64,000 nt of DNA from Martinezella tropici (GTDB taxonomy: Bacteria; Pseudomonadota; Alphaproteobacteria; Rhizobiales; Rhizobiaceae): the NCBI RefSeq assembly GCF_008370325.1, contig NZ_VNIP01000013.1, positions 62,001 through 126,000 on the forward strand, read 5' to 3'. The notes below the pieces were generated by a model. The model searched no databases and had not been told where the DNA came from. It worked only from the letters and a program-made list of their open reading frames with translations. Within the stretch, counting starts at the first letter, position 1, and each line of letters starts with the position of its first letter. Below are positions 33,731 to 42,705 of the stretch, piece after piece. Made by a program: the position numbers and the translations under genes.

Positions 33731-35242
33731 ATGGTTTTTGTAAGAACGGCCCTATGGAGCAGGCTTGCCCTCTGGAACGCCGCCAGCAAATCGAGCAGGA
33801 GGCGACAGCGAGGCCGCGCCCGCTTCACATCCTACGCAAAGCAGGTTGCTTTATCGGCGGCAGTCCTTGCCCTCTCCCAGGTCGCCCACAAGTCGGCCTT
33901 TGCAAATGACGATGCGACGGCGGCGGAGAGGCCCTCGATGAAAACCGACCGGGCACGGGAAGACTGGTCGGCTCTCGCGGATCCGAAAATGCGGACTCAG
34001 CCGCTAGACCGCCTCAAGTACATTCCGTTATTTCCCTCCAATCCCGACAGCTACATCTCGTTAGGGCTCAATCTGCGCGACATCTTCGAAGTCAGTGACG
34101 CTCCGGCATTCGGAACTGTGCCGGCGAACCCCAGAGATTCCTATTGGTTACAGCGCGCCCAGTTCCACGTCGACGTTCATCTGAATGAAAACTGGCAACT
34201 GTTCACGCAGTTCGAGGATGTCCGTGCGTTCGACAAGACGGTGGTCGGCCCTAACGACGTAAACCGGTTTGACCTTCGGCTGGCATTCATCGGCTACACG
34301 CAGGAGACTGACGCGGGAACGTTCAGGGCAAGGGTCGGCCGCCAAGACTTTGCGTTTGACCTTGAGCGGTTCGTATCGGTGCGCGATGGACCGAATGTCC
34401 GCCAGTCGTTCGATGCGGTCTGGGCCGGGTGGGAAACGGATGCATGGCGCTTCTACGGTTTGGTCAGCCAGCCCGTTCAGTATCGGGATGATGATCCTTT
34501 CGATGATCGCTCAAGCGGCGATGTGCTGTTCAGCGGGGTCCGCGTCGAGCGGCAGCTCTCGCCGACGATCGAGGCATCCGCCTATTACGCGCTCTACCAG
34601 CGCAAGGATGCCACTTTTCTCGCCGCGTCGGGTGAGGAGGACAGGCATATTCTTAATATCCGGTCGGCCGGCAAATATGCCGGTTTCGACTGGGATGCGG
34701 AAGCGATGGGACAGGTTGGCAAAGTCGGCTCAGCCGACATTCTGGCCTGGGCCGTGGGTGCGAGGACCGGTTACACCTTCGAGGATGTAAACTGGTCGCC
34801 GCGGATCGGTCTGCAGTTCGACGTGGCGTCGGGTGACGGTGATGCGGGCGACGGCACGGTTGGCACGTTCAATCCACTGTTTCCAAACGGATTTTATTTC
34901 TCGCTCGGCGGTCATACCGGATACGCCAACCTCATTCACCTCAAACCGTCGATCACCGTTCAGCCGACGGAGGACCTGACCCTACTGGCTGGGGTCGGGT
35001 TACTTTGGCGCCAGACGACGGACGATGCCGTTTATACCATGCCGAGCGTCCCGGTCGCCGGAACTGCAGCCAGCGGAACGCCGTGGACAGGGTCCTACGC
35101 CCAGCTGAGGGCCGACTACAGGCTCAATCAAAATCTTACGGGCTCGGTGGAGGCGGTCCACTACCAGGTTGGCTCGACGCTTCGCGACGCCGGAGGCCCT
35201 GACAGCAACTACTTCCGGGCGGAATTGAAATTCGCCTGGTAG
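33731..35242 (+). CDS. Alginate-export-type outer-membrane beta-barrel protein
   Basis: About 503 residues from the ATG at 33731 (GGGA 6 nt upstream; ATGs at 33656 and 33704 are also in frame). A long basic N-region precedes the signal core 'QVALSAAVLALSQVAHKSAFA'. The barrel has the alginate-export domain landmarks: 'FLNLRDIFEV'-like 'LGLNLRDIFEVSDAPAFG', 'WLQRAQFHVDVHLNENWQLFTQFEDV', 'RVGRQDFAFDLERFVSVRDGPNVRQSFDAV', ending ...AELKFAW with a terminal aromatic. It would be a substrate channel in the outer membrane. Despite the family name no alginate genes are nearby. Its position after the hydrolase suggests uptake of that enzyme's substrate. Confidence 0.83.
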   Translation: MVFVRTALWSRLALWNAASKSSRRRQRGRARFTSYAKQVALSAAVLALSQVAHKSAFANDDATAAERPSMKTDRAREDWSALADPKMRTQPLDRLKYIPLFPSNPDSYISLGLNLRDIFEVSDAPAFGTVPANPRDSYWLQRAQFHVDVHLNENWQLFTQFEDVRAFDKTVVGPNDVNRFDLRLAFIGYTQETDAGTFRARVGRQDFAFDLERFVSVRDGPNVRQSFDAVWAGWETDAWRFYGLVSQPVQYRDDDPFDDRSSGDVLFSGVRVERQLSPTIEASAYYALYQRKDATFLAASGEEDRHILNIRSAGKYAGFDWDAEAMGQVGKVGSADILAWAVGARTGYTFEDVNWSPRIGLQFDVASGDGDAGDGTVGTFNPLFPNGFYFSLGGHTGYANLIHLKPSITVQPTEDLTLLAGVGLLWRQTTDDAVYTMPSVPVAGTAASGTPWTGSYAQLRADYRLNQNLTGSVEAVHYQVGSTLRDAGGPDSNYFRAELKFAW

Positions 35243-35604
35243 AAGATGCACAATCATACGAGGGTTTATTGCAGTTCATACTCGATGCCCAGCAAAGTTC
35301 ACGCGCGTTGAGACGACCATGACTTTGACCGTGGAGATCGTGATTTCGCGATGCTGGTCCGTTACATGTTCCATAAATAAGCGCTATGCCTCGAAGCCCT
35401 ATTTATCAGCCACTTAGCTTTTTGGATAAAGGTGTCGTCGGTCCTGTTCCCTTCAAGAGCACTGAATGCCCAATGGCGGGCTCCCAGGTTCCGTTCCCCA
35501 TCAAGACCTTCGAATTCGCTCAGCAGGCGTCGCGTCCGATCCGATTTTTCCTGAAACATGCAGGCCTGGCGCACATAGGGCGCTTTCGGCGGTCGTTTGG
35601 GCAC
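35243..35604. other. 362-bp gap between convergent genes
   Basis: This lies between the outer-membrane channel gene and the dhaK gene at the end of the long operon. No gene, strong stem-loop or repeat was seen. Confidence 0.3.
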
Positions 35605-36597
35605 CTAGCAGCCCCAGCGCAACGCAGCGGTTGAAACGGGCGAATCCCACAAAGAAAACTCGTCGTCGCTCAGGAAAGCGAGCGTGACGGAAAGGCCCTG
35701 CATGTCGAGCGAGGTGGCATAAGTGCCGACAAGCGAGCGCTCGATCCGCAGGCCGTGCTCGGCCATGAAGTTGTGAACAATATTATAGGCGAGATAGAGT
35801 TCGGCTGGTGGCGTGCCGCCAAGTCCGTTGACGAGTAACAGTCCTTTGTCCGTGGCCTGCCTGATGTCGTCGACGATTGCCTCGCATAGACGTCTGACGA
35901 TTGTGTCGGCGTTGGCAAAGGGCTGCCTCGAATGGCCAGGCTCCCCGTGAATGCCGACGCCCATTTCTATCTCGTTCGATCCGAGCGTGAACGTTGTGCG
36001 CTGCGTGTGTGGCACCGTCACACCAGTCAGGGCGACGCCCATCGACCGAATGCGCGGCGAAAGACTGTCGCCGATGGCTTTCAGTTGTGCGAGCGACGCG
36101 CCCTGCTCAGCCGCAGCACCAAGAAGCCTTTCTGTGATAATCGTGCCGGCAACGCCACGCCGCCCACGATCGTCGCCGGCTCTAACCGTTTCGATGTCGT
36201 CGCAGGCAAGAACCATTTCGATGCTGTGCCGGCCGGCCGCCATCTCTGCCGCCATTTCAAAGTTCATCACGTCGCCGTCATAGTTCTTCACGACCAGCAG
36301 GCAACCGGCGCCAGTGTCCGTTTCCTCGATCGCGCTGATGATCTGGCTTGGCGTCGGAGATGTGAAGACATGCCCGACACAGGCGGCATCGAGCATTCCG
36401 CGACCGACAAAGCCGATGTGCATTGGCTCGTGGCCCGCGCCGCCGCCAGAGATGATCGCGACCTTGCCGGGAACCAAGTGGCGGCGGCGTATGTATTTGC
36501 GGTCGACACCAAACGCAACGAATTCTTCATGGGCGCGCACGAAGCCTTCGATGCTTTCAGCGACCATGGTTTCCGCCGTGTTCATGAATTTCTTCAT
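35605..36597 (-). CDS. dhaK: Dihydroxyacetone kinase subunit DhaK (second paralogue)
   Basis: 330 residues, full family length. 'IISGGGAGHEPMHIGFVGRGML' and 'GIHGEPGHSRQP' are the substrate-binding loops. The His in GIHGEPG is the residue that forms a covalent hemiaminal with the ketose carbonyl, and 'NYDGDVMNFEMAAE' is also conserved. DhaK accepts phosphate from DhaL-ADP in PTS-type kinases. A strong GGGAGGGG site precedes the ATG. It is the last gene of the operon, about 60 bp after the HTH gene. The operon also encodes a fused DhaK-DhaL, so the two DhaK proteins may act on different ketoses or be alternative partners of the separate DhaL. Confidence 0.92.
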   Translation of the reverse strand: MKKFMNTAETMVAESIEGFVRAHEEFVAFGVDRKYIRRRHLVPGKVAIISGGGAGHEPMHIGFVGRGMLDAACVGHVFTSPTPSQIISAIEETDTGAGCLLVVKNYDGDVMNFEMAAEMAAGRHSIEMVLACDDIETVRAGDDRGRRGVAGTIITERLLGAAAEQGASLAQLKAIGDSLSPRIRSMGVALTGVTVPHTQRTTFTLGSNEIEMGVGIHGEPGHSRQPFANADTIVRRLCEAIVDDIRQATDKGLLLVNGLGGTPPAELYLAYNIVHNFMAEHGLRIERSLVGTYATSLDMQGLSVTLAFLSDDEFSLWDSPVSTAALRWGC

Positions 36598-36657
36598 CGA
36601 GCCCCTCCCAAGGCGATGATCATCTCAGTCTTTTTGCCCCTTGTGCAATGCCCCCGT

Positions 36658-37068
36658 TCACTCGGGCGGTCCGGAAAGTGCGGCGATCTTCAGCACCAGA
36701 TCCGCAATTGCCTCCTCCAGCAGCCGATTGCGTCGCTCGTCACCGAAATCAGGGACCATCAGCGAAAGATGCCGCAGCTTTTCCGAGGCGCTAAGCTCCG
36801 GCAATTTGCCAGGATGGGCGGCCTGGTAAGCGTGCAGAAAACGCTCCTGTTCGGCGCCGCTGAAATGACATACCCGGAAGATCGTCGCCAGATGCCGGGC
36901 GGGAAGTGGTGTCGCGTAGGTCGGGCTTGTGATCTGCGTGACGAAGCTTCGATGTTTACCCAGTTCCGTGGCCAGCCGCTGGCGTGTTCCGGACGGTCGG
37001 TTGTCGATGATTTGCGCCAGAATGGACTTGTAGGCGATAATGGCGTCTTCGGTATCTTCGCGCGCCAT
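36658..37068 (-). CDS. Small HTH protein of the dha operon, likely regulator
   Basis: 136 residues from the ATG at 37068, 1 nt after the enzyme I stop, with GGAG upstream. The N-terminal part reads 'LAQIIDNRPSGTRQRLATEL' and 'GKHRSFVTQITSP', a lambda-repressor-like helix-turn-helix. The C-terminal half ('HFSGAEQERFLHAYQAAHPG', 'LPDFGDERRNRLLEEAIADLV' style) is helical. No family name is recognised. Its place between the phosphorelay genes and dhaK suggests a feedback regulator of this operon, perhaps sensing the phosphorelay state as DhaL/DhaK do with DhaR in E. coli. That link is inference. Confidence 0.75.
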   Translation of the reverse strand: MAREDTEDAIIAYKSILAQIIDNRPSGTRQRLATELGKHRSFVTQITSPTYATPLPARHLATIFRVCHFSGAEQERFLHAYQAAHPGKLPELSASEKLRHLSLMVPDFGDERRNRLLEEAIADLVLKIAALSGPPE

Positions 37069-37069
37069 C

Positions 37070-38650
37070 TTATTCTCCGGCTGCCTTTGTCCCATCGGCA
37101 TTCAGACCGACGATTGCCGATCTTATCGCGGGAAGTCGAGTGGGCGCCACGGAAAAATGATATATGCCTGCGGCAAGAAGATCCGCGGTCCGGGATGGAT
37201 CGCCGGCCATGTCGCCGCAGATGCTGACTGGCTTGGCCCTGGCAAGCTTCACAGCGTGCGACAGCAGGCGCAGCACCGCCGGCACGGCGCGGTCTTGATA
37301 AACAGCGAAGTCGGCATCCTCGCGTGCCGAAGCGACAAGGTATTGCGCGAGGTCGTTTGTACCGAACGAAAAGAAGTCTGCGCTTTCGAACCGGTCGAGC
37401 ATGAGCGCCGCAGCCGGAACCTCTACCATCATCCCGATCGGGGGGATGCTATGCGGCACGCCCCTGCGCGCGAGCTCAGTGGATTCTTCGCGAAAGATTT
37501 GTCTGATATTGTCGACATCAGACGGAAAAGTCACCATGGGCAGCATGACGCGCAAATTGCCGAATATGGCTGCGCGCAGGAGCGCGCGGGCTTGAACGCT
37601 TGCAATTTCCGGCCGGGCAAGGAGAAGGCGGACGCCTCGCAACGAAGACGCTTCGGTGAGGCCGGCGAGCGGCTTGTCGCCGCCGATATCCAACATGCGG
37701 ATCGTTACCGCTCGGCCATCCGCCCAATCGAGGAGCCGGCGGTAGATCGCGAATTGCTTTTCTTCGTTTGCAGCGTCACCAAGTGACGTCACTGCGAATT
37801 CCGAGCGCATCAACCCGATGCCGGCAATTGTAGCGGCAGGGATCGAATCGACTTCATCGGGAGCGTTGACGTTGACGGACAACAGGACCCGCGAACCGTC
37901 GGCCGTGCGCAGACTGCCGTTGTCGGCTGGCGGTGGCATGCTCGTCACAGGATGGTTGACCTGGGCCGGCGTTGCGTTTTCCTTAGCTGCCTGAAGGACG
38001 ACGGCACCTGAATCGCCATCAACCCCGATATGCCGTCCCCCTTCTGTCGTGAATTGGCCGGCGCCGATTACCATCGGGATAGATCGGGATCTGGCAAGCA
38101 GGGCGACGTGGCCGACGGCGCTGCCGGCATAAAGAGCGATACCGCCACCTGCCGACCAGTCGTGGGCGAGAAAGCGGCTGGGTTCCATGTCCCTTCCGAC
38201 ATAGATGGATCCGGCTGGAAAGTCGTCGAGTTGCGTTCCCGTGAGGACCGACAGGACGCGGTTCTTGATGTCGACGATGTCGACGGCACGCGCCCGCATT
38301 TGGTCCTCCTCCGAGCATTCCAGTTCACGGATGTATCCGTCGAGTGTCCCGACCCATGCGAATGCGACGTTCTCGCCTGCATCGATCCGCGCGCCAGCCA
38401 TCTCCGTCAACGTCGGATCCTGGAGGACTTCGATCTGAAACTCGATGATATCGCTGCTCTCGGGATCTGTTCCGGTCGCAAGGCTCTGCAGCTCGTGGAT
38501 AGCCGTCTTGATCGCATCGCCGAGTTCGACATGTCCGGAAAGGCTTGACGGCGGTGACGCGGCGGCGACCAGCGGCTCTACGATATAGGCTGGCCCGGAT
38601 GCAACACCCGGCGAAGCGCTCGTGGCTTTCAATCTAAATGGTGCGGCCAT
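37070..38650 (-). CDS. Enzyme I-type PEP:protein phosphotransferase of the Dha system
   Basis: 526 residues from the ATG at 38650. The N-terminal domain binds HPr and carries the phosphorylated His181 in 'SAVGHVALLARSRSIPMVIG'. The C-terminal PEP-binding barrel has 'IRMLDIGGDKPL', 'GLMRSEF', 'GTNDLAQYLVASARED' and 'SICGDMAGDP'. In E. coli the enzyme I part of DhaM is a truncated fusion. Here it is a separate protein with both domains. It should take phosphate from PEP and pass it to the HPr encoded just upstream (17-bp overlap). The usual GGRTSH context of the active His is altered to SAVGH. Confidence 0.88.
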   Translation of the reverse strand: MAAPFRLKATSASPGVASGPAYIVEPLVAAASPPSSLSGHVELGDAIKTAIHELQSLATGTDPESSDIIEFQIEVLQDPTLTEMAGARIDAGENVAFAWVGTLDGYIRELECSEEDQMRARAVDIVDIKNRVLSVLTGTQLDDFPAGSIYVGRDMEPSRFLAHDWSAGGGIALYAGSAVGHVALLARSRSIPMVIGAGQFTTEGGRHIGVDGDSGAVVLQAAKENATPAQVNHPVTSMPPPADNGSLRTADGSRVLLSVNVNAPDEVDSIPAATIAGIGLMRSEFAVTSLGDAANEEKQFAIYRRLLDWADGRAVTIRMLDIGGDKPLAGLTEASSLRGVRLLLARPEIASVQARALLRAAIFGNLRVMLPMVTFPSDVDNIRQIFREESTELARRGVPHSIPPIGMMVEVPAAALMLDRFESADFFSFGTNDLAQYLVASAREDADFAVYQDRAVPAVLRLLSHAVKLARAKPVSICGDMAGDPSRTADLLAAGIYHFSVAPTRLPAIRSAIVGLNADGTKAAGE

Positions 38651-38978
38651 GCCTCTTTTCCTCATCGAAGTTGCGCTCGACGAGTTCCTTCAATGCCCGG
38701 ATCGCCTCTTCGGCGAGGATTCCGTCGGCGCGGATGCTGAGGACCGAACCCTTGCGGATCCTTGCACCCATGATCTTGATGATGCTCTTGCCGTTCAGCC
38801 AGATGTCGCTGCCATTGACCGCGACTTCGATAGAGCAAGGGAACGATTTTGCCAGACGCGTGAACGTGACTGAAGGCCGAGCGTGCAATCCCACGCCGTG
38901 CTTGACCTCGACCTCAATCTGACAACTGGCCTGCACCTGTCCGGCCTCCCGGCTTCCTATACGCAATCCGCCGCTCAT
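38634..38978 (-). CDS. HPr-type phosphocarrier protein of the Dha system
   Basis: 114 residues, longer than the usual 85-90 because of about 17 extra N-terminal residues. The active-site His32 lies in 'GVGLHARPSVTFTRLA', and the regulatory-site region reads 'WLNGKSIIKIMGARIRKGS'. It should carry phosphate from enzyme I to the EIIA/DhaM protein. Start and stop both overlap neighbours: TGATG with the EIIA gene at 38978-38980 and 17 bp into the enzyme I gene. No other HPr gene is in the window, so this is a dedicated copy. Confidence 0.9.
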   Translation of the reverse strand: MSGGLRIGSREAGQVQASCQIEVEVKHGVGLHARPSVTFTRLAKSFPCSIEVAVNGSDIWLNGKSIIKIMGARIRKGSVLSIRADGILAEEAIRALKELVERNFDEEKRHGRTI

Positions 38979-39376
38979 CAGGCTGAAAGCTCCTCTGCCG
39001 TTGCAACCACTCTGCTTAGCGGTGCGCCACCAGAGGCCTCGGCCGCTGCGATGACGGCTCCCTCCACGACGGGGGCGTTGCAGATCGATACCTTTTCCGA
39101 TCGCGGCAGACCGAGCATTTCGATTGCCATCTCGCTGTTCGTCTCAGCCCCACCCAGGTCGACGAAGACGGCGACGCCCGCTTCCGACCAGGCTTCCTCG
39201 ATGGCCTTGAGAATGCCGCCGGCATCCGTGCCAAGCTCGCCATCACGGTTGCCGCCGGACCAGGCAAGCGGCACGCTATCGCCGACCATCTGCCTCACCA
39301 TGTCGGCTGTCCCGCGCGCGACAAGCGGCGAGTGGGAAACGATCACAATCCCAACGTTAGGCGTCTTCCCATTCAT
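38978..39376 (-). CDS. dhaM: DhaM EIIA-type phosphotransferase subunit
   Basis: 132 residues corresponding to the mannose-type EIIA domain of DhaM. The active His15 lies in 'VGIVIVSHSPLVARGTADMV', and 'VAVFVDLGGAETNSEMAIEML' and 'APVVEGAVIAAAEASGG' are typical. It should transfer phosphate from HPr to ADP bound on DhaL. In enterobacteria this domain is fused to HPr and enzyme I parts, whereas here each is separate. The ATG overlaps the dhaL stop in ATGA (39373-39376). Confidence 0.93.
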   Translation of the reverse strand: MNGKTPNVGIVIVSHSPLVARGTADMVRQMVGDSVPLAWSGGNRDGELGTDAGGILKAIEEAWSEAGVAVFVDLGGAETNSEMAIEMLGLPRSEKVSICNAPVVEGAVIAAAEASGGAPLSRVVATAEELSA

Positions 39377-40011
39377 GCCGGACGGTACTCCTCAAGGTAA
39401 CGGCAGATCGCGGCTGTCAGAAGCGCACAACTCGAAGCACCCGGATCGACATGGCCGATTGACCTGTCTCCAAGATAGGAGGCGCGCCCCCGCATGGCCT
39501 TCATTGCGGCAGTCAATTCGGCGGAAAGTGCGGCTTGACGTGCAATATCCGTCAAAGGCACGCGATGTGCGAGTGCATCCTGGACTGGATAGAGGACATC
39601 GAGAAGGGTCTTGTCACCAGCATGCGAGCGACCGCGACGAGCGACCGCGTCAATCGCCTGCTTCAGTACCGAGGAGAAATCCTGTTTGTCGTCGAGTGCA
39701 CGGAGCTCGCGACCCATCTCCATCAGCAGCGTTCCGTAAAGAGGGCCTGCCGCTCCTCCTATGTTCATCACCAGCGTCAGGCCAATTTTTTCAAGCGCGT
39801 CCGGCAAGGGGAGGAGCGATACGGAGGCTTCCTCCGCGCTCACCGCCTCGCAGCCGCGCCGCATGTTCGTCCCGTGATCGCCATCACCGATCGCACGATC
39901 AAGCCCGCAGAGATGATCGCTGTTTGCTGCGATCGTCGCGCGGCAAGCTTCGATCAATCCCATGAGAAGAGCCGGTTCTGCCTGCACCCTATATCCTCCC
40001 GGCGCGCTCAT
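39373..40011 (-). CDS. dhaL: Dihydroxyacetone kinase subunit DhaL
   Basis: 212 residues. The Mg-ADP site is 'RAIGDGDHGTNMRRG', 'MNIGGAAGPLYGTLLMEMG' follows, and the C-terminal 'AGDKTLLDVLYPV' and 'GRASYLGDRSIGHVDPGA' complete the nucleotide pocket. In PTS-type kinases DhaL holds ADP as a cofactor that is rephosphorylated by DhaM and donates phosphate to the ketose on DhaK. The ATG overlaps the fused kinase stop in ATGA (40008-40011). Confidence 0.93.
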   Translation of the reverse strand: MSAPGGYRVQAEPALLMGLIEACRATIAANSDHLCGLDRAIGDGDHGTNMRRGCEAVSAEEASVSLLPLPDALEKIGLTLVMNIGGAAGPLYGTLLMEMGRELRALDDKQDFSSVLKQAIDAVARRGRSHAGDKTLLDVLYPVQDALAHRVPLTDIARQAALSAELTAAMKAMRGRASYLGDRSIGHVDPGASSCALLTAAICRYLEEYRPA

Positions 40012-41648
40012 GCAAGCGATGCCACCATTTCGAATACACCTGCCACCGCCACGGCGCCTGGATCAGGCACTCCCTCCAGATCCCTTTCGCCGACATAGGA
40101 AGCTCGTCCGGCTTTTGCCTTCCGCATCGCCTTTGTCGCCTCCGCACCTGCTGCGGCTGCCCTTGCCGCGGCCGCGAGATCTCCCGATGTCAGAGCTGCC
40201 AAAGCCGGAGCCAGCGCGTCGACCATTGTGCGATCGCCGACGCCAGCTCCTCCATAGAACGTCATCCGATTTAGTCCGGCAAGCAGGGCAGCAGCGATAT
40301 CTTTCTTTTCGGCCATAGCCTTGGATGCGGCGGTGAAGAAGATCGATAGCAGCACGCCGCTGGAACCGCCCATGCTCGTGCTCAGGATCTCGCCGATCGA
40401 GGCCATCGTGGCGGCGGGATCCTTCAGCGGCAGCGTGTCCATGCGGGAAAGAATGCTGCGGGCACCCTGCGCGACCGTAGAGCCGGTATCGCCATCACCG
40501 ACGCGGCCATCCAGGCGATTGAGTTCTTCCTCGAGGGAAATCAGATGCTCGCAAAGTGTCGTCAGGAGAAGACGGCTCTGTTTATCATCGCTGGCCACTC
40601 TCGCTTCGTTCTGTACAAGCGCTCTTTGAGGGGCAGGAATGATAGCGATCTCATGCCGTTCGGTCGCGGGCGGCCAGGCGTGCGGAGCGACGGCAGCCTT
40701 CAGGGCGGCTTCACGGGCAGCGTCCAACCGGATCAGCGACAGCGAGAAGCCGTTCATGTTAAGCGCGGTCATCATTGGCGCCGGCCCGATGACAAGCCGT
40801 ACGCAGCGCCTTAGGGGAGACGACAGTACGGCATTGGCTATCACGCCCATCTCAAGTGGCGGCACGGCACCGAGGTTGTTGACCAGCAACGCATGATCCC
40901 GCGAACTGTCCAGCTTGGCGGCTAGCCGCTCGGCCATCGTGGCGACAAGGTCGGCAACCGGCTGCACGGCAATGCGCTCGACCCCTGGCTCGCCGTGGAT
41001 CCCGAGGCCGAGTTCTCCCTCGTTAGCGCCAAGCCGGTCCTCATGCGCCTGACCCGGTGCACTGCAGGTCGATAGGGACATGCCAAGCGAGACGATGTCG
41101 CCTGCTGCGGCGGTTGCCTGCGCCGCCACTGTCTTGAGATCAGCGCCGGCCTCGGCGTGGTAGCCGGCGATCTTGTGCACGAACAGCGTACCGGCAACGC
41201 CGCGCGGCTGGTTGATGCCAGGGATTGCAATATCGTCGGCGACAATCACCATTTCGACGTCGAAGCCTTCGGCACGCGCCTTCTCGGCGGCAAGGCCGAA
41301 GTTCAGACGGTCACCCGTGTAGTTTTTGACGATGAGCAGCGCACCCTTGGGACCCGTTACGGCACGGATTGCAGTCAGCACGGCATCGACACTCGGCGAG
41401 GCAAAGATTTCGCCCGATACCGCTGCTGTGAGCATGCCCTTGCCGACGAAGCCTGCATGTGAGGGCTCGTGCCCGGCACCGCCGCCGGAGATGATTGCAA
41501 CCCTGGATTTATCGCAGTCCGCGCGGAGAATCACCTTGATCTCGGGAAAGGTGTCCAGACGGGCCAGACGGGCAGGGTCGCTCGTCAAGAGCAGGCCATC
41601 CAGGGCTTCGGTGACGATGGTTTCCCGGCGATTGAAGAAATGTTTCAT
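40008..41648 (-). CDS. Fused DhaK-DhaL dihydroxyacetone/ketotetrose kinase
   Basis: 546 residues from the ATG at 41648, which yields the canonical start MKHFFNRRETIVTEALDGL; the upstream-open frame to 41795 is rejected. Residues 1-330 form a DhaK domain ('GGGAGHEPSHAGFVGKGML', 'GIHGEPGVERIA'). Residues about 350-546 form a DhaL domain ('LDGRVGDGDTGSTVAQGA', 'MGGSSGVLLSIFF', 'GDRTMVDALAPAL', 'RASYVGERDLEGVPDPGA'). This is the ATP-dependent kinase layout, also used by erythrulose kinases. Its presence beside a PTS-type DhaKLM set is redundant unless the substrates differ. Confidence 0.9.
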   Translation of the reverse strand: MKHFFNRRETIVTEALDGLLLTSDPARLARLDTFPEIKVILRADCDKSRVAIISGGGAGHEPSHAGFVGKGMLTAAVSGEIFASPSVDAVLTAIRAVTGPKGALLIVKNYTGDRLNFGLAAEKARAEGFDVEMVIVADDIAIPGINQPRGVAGTLFVHKIAGYHAEAGADLKTVAAQATAAAGDIVSLGMSLSTCSAPGQAHEDRLGANEGELGLGIHGEPGVERIAVQPVADLVATMAERLAAKLDSSRDHALLVNNLGAVPPLEMGVIANAVLSSPLRRCVRLVIGPAPMMTALNMNGFSLSLIRLDAAREAALKAAVAPHAWPPATERHEIAIIPAPQRALVQNEARVASDDKQSRLLLTTLCEHLISLEEELNRLDGRVGDGDTGSTVAQGARSILSRMDTLPLKDPAATMASIGEILSTSMGGSSGVLLSIFFTAASKAMAEKKDIAAALLAGLNRMTFYGGAGVGDRTMVDALAPALAALTSGDLAAAARAAAAGAEATKAMRKAKAGRASYVGERDLEGVPDPGAVAVAGVFEMVASLA

Positions 41649-41697
41649 GGAGTGAGACCCGTCGTTTATGCCACTATTGTCCGTTTCGTTCTGTTGT

Positions 41698-42705
41698 TCA
41701 TCCAAGCCGCTGGCCGCTGGCATCGAAATAGAGCGGATCGCGCAGCGACAGGCTAATTCGATCACCCGGCCGGATCGCAAGATATGGATCAGCAAGCGTG
41801 ACGAGCTTGTGGTCGCCCACCCTGATATGCAAGTGGTTCTGGTCGCCCAGATGCTCGATCCAGTCTATTTCGGCATTGGCATTCTGATCGGGGATGATAT
41901 CGAGATGCTCGGTTCGCGCGCCGATCGTCTTGGTTCCAGGCGGAGGATTGGCGCCACTTAGAAGACCAGGTGGCAAGAGGTTGATGTGCGGTTGGCCAAG
42001 ACGTGCCGCGACATGAAGACTAGCCGGATTGCCATAAATTTCGCGGGGCGTTCCTACCTGCAGCAGCCGCCCTTGGGCAACGATGCCGATCCGATCCGCC
42101 ATCGTCATGGCTTCGACCTGGTCATGGGTTACATAGAGGAGGGTCGAGCCGAGCTCTTTCTGGATACGCTTCAGTTCCAGACGAAGCTCCCCACGCAGCT
42201 TTGCGTCGAGCGAAGAGAGCGGCTCGTCCATAAGATAGATCGCGGGACGACGCACCAGCGCCCTGCCGATCGCAACGCGCTGCATTTCGCCACCCGACAG
42301 ATGGGTCGAACGGTTCTCGAGCTTATGGTCGATCCTGACCATGCGCGCAATTTCCCGGACACGGCGGTCGACCTCTTCGCTTGAAAGCTTGCGCACTGGC
42401 GCTCGCAGCGGAAAGGCGAGATTGTCGTAGACCGTCATGTGCGGATAGAGCGAATATTGCTGGAAGACGAACGCAACGTCCCTGTCGGCCGGAGCTTCGC
42501 CCGCGACGTTGCGACCGCCGATTTCGATGCGTCCGCTGTCAGGGCGCTCCAGGCCGGCAATAAGGCGCAGCGTGGTCGTCTTGCCGGCGCCCGTTGGCCC
42601 AAGCAGAACGACGAATTCACCGTCGCGGATAGAGAGGTCCAAATCAGCCAGAGCCTGTGTATCGCCGAAACGCTTGTTAAGGTCCTTGAGAACAACGTCA
42701 GCCAT
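41698..42705 (-). CDS. ABC transporter ATP-binding protein, MalK/UgpC type (second)
   Basis: 335 residues from the ATG at 42705 with GGAGG upstream. Walker A is GPTGAGKTT, the Q-loop 'FVFQQYSLYPHMTVYDNLAF', the signature 'HLSGGEMQRVAIGRALVRRP' and Walker B 'IYLMDEPLSSLDAKLR', with a C-terminal MOP-like regulatory domain. It overlaps the preceding ATPase gene by 8 bp. Two unlike ATPases plus two permeases and a small membrane protein recall the glycerol transporter GlpSTPQUV of Rhizobium leguminosarum, although gene order differs. It powers uptake for the kinase genes that follow immediately. Confidence 0.9.
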   Translation of the reverse strand: MADVVLKDLNKRFGDTQALADLDLSIRDGEFVVLLGPTGAGKTTTLRLIAGLERPDSGRIEIGGRNVAGEAPADRDVAFVFQQYSLYPHMTVYDNLAFPLRAPVRKLSSEEVDRRVREIARMVRIDHKLENRSTHLSGGEMQRVAIGRALVRRPAIYLMDEPLSSLDAKLRGELRLELKRIQKELGSTLLYVTHDQVEAMTMADRIGIVAQGRLLQVGTPREIYGNPASLHVAARLGQPHINLLPPGLLSGANPPPGTKTIGARTEHLDIIPDQNANAEIDWIEHLGDQNHLHIRVGDHKLVTLADPYLAIRPGDRISLSLRDPLYFDASGQRLG

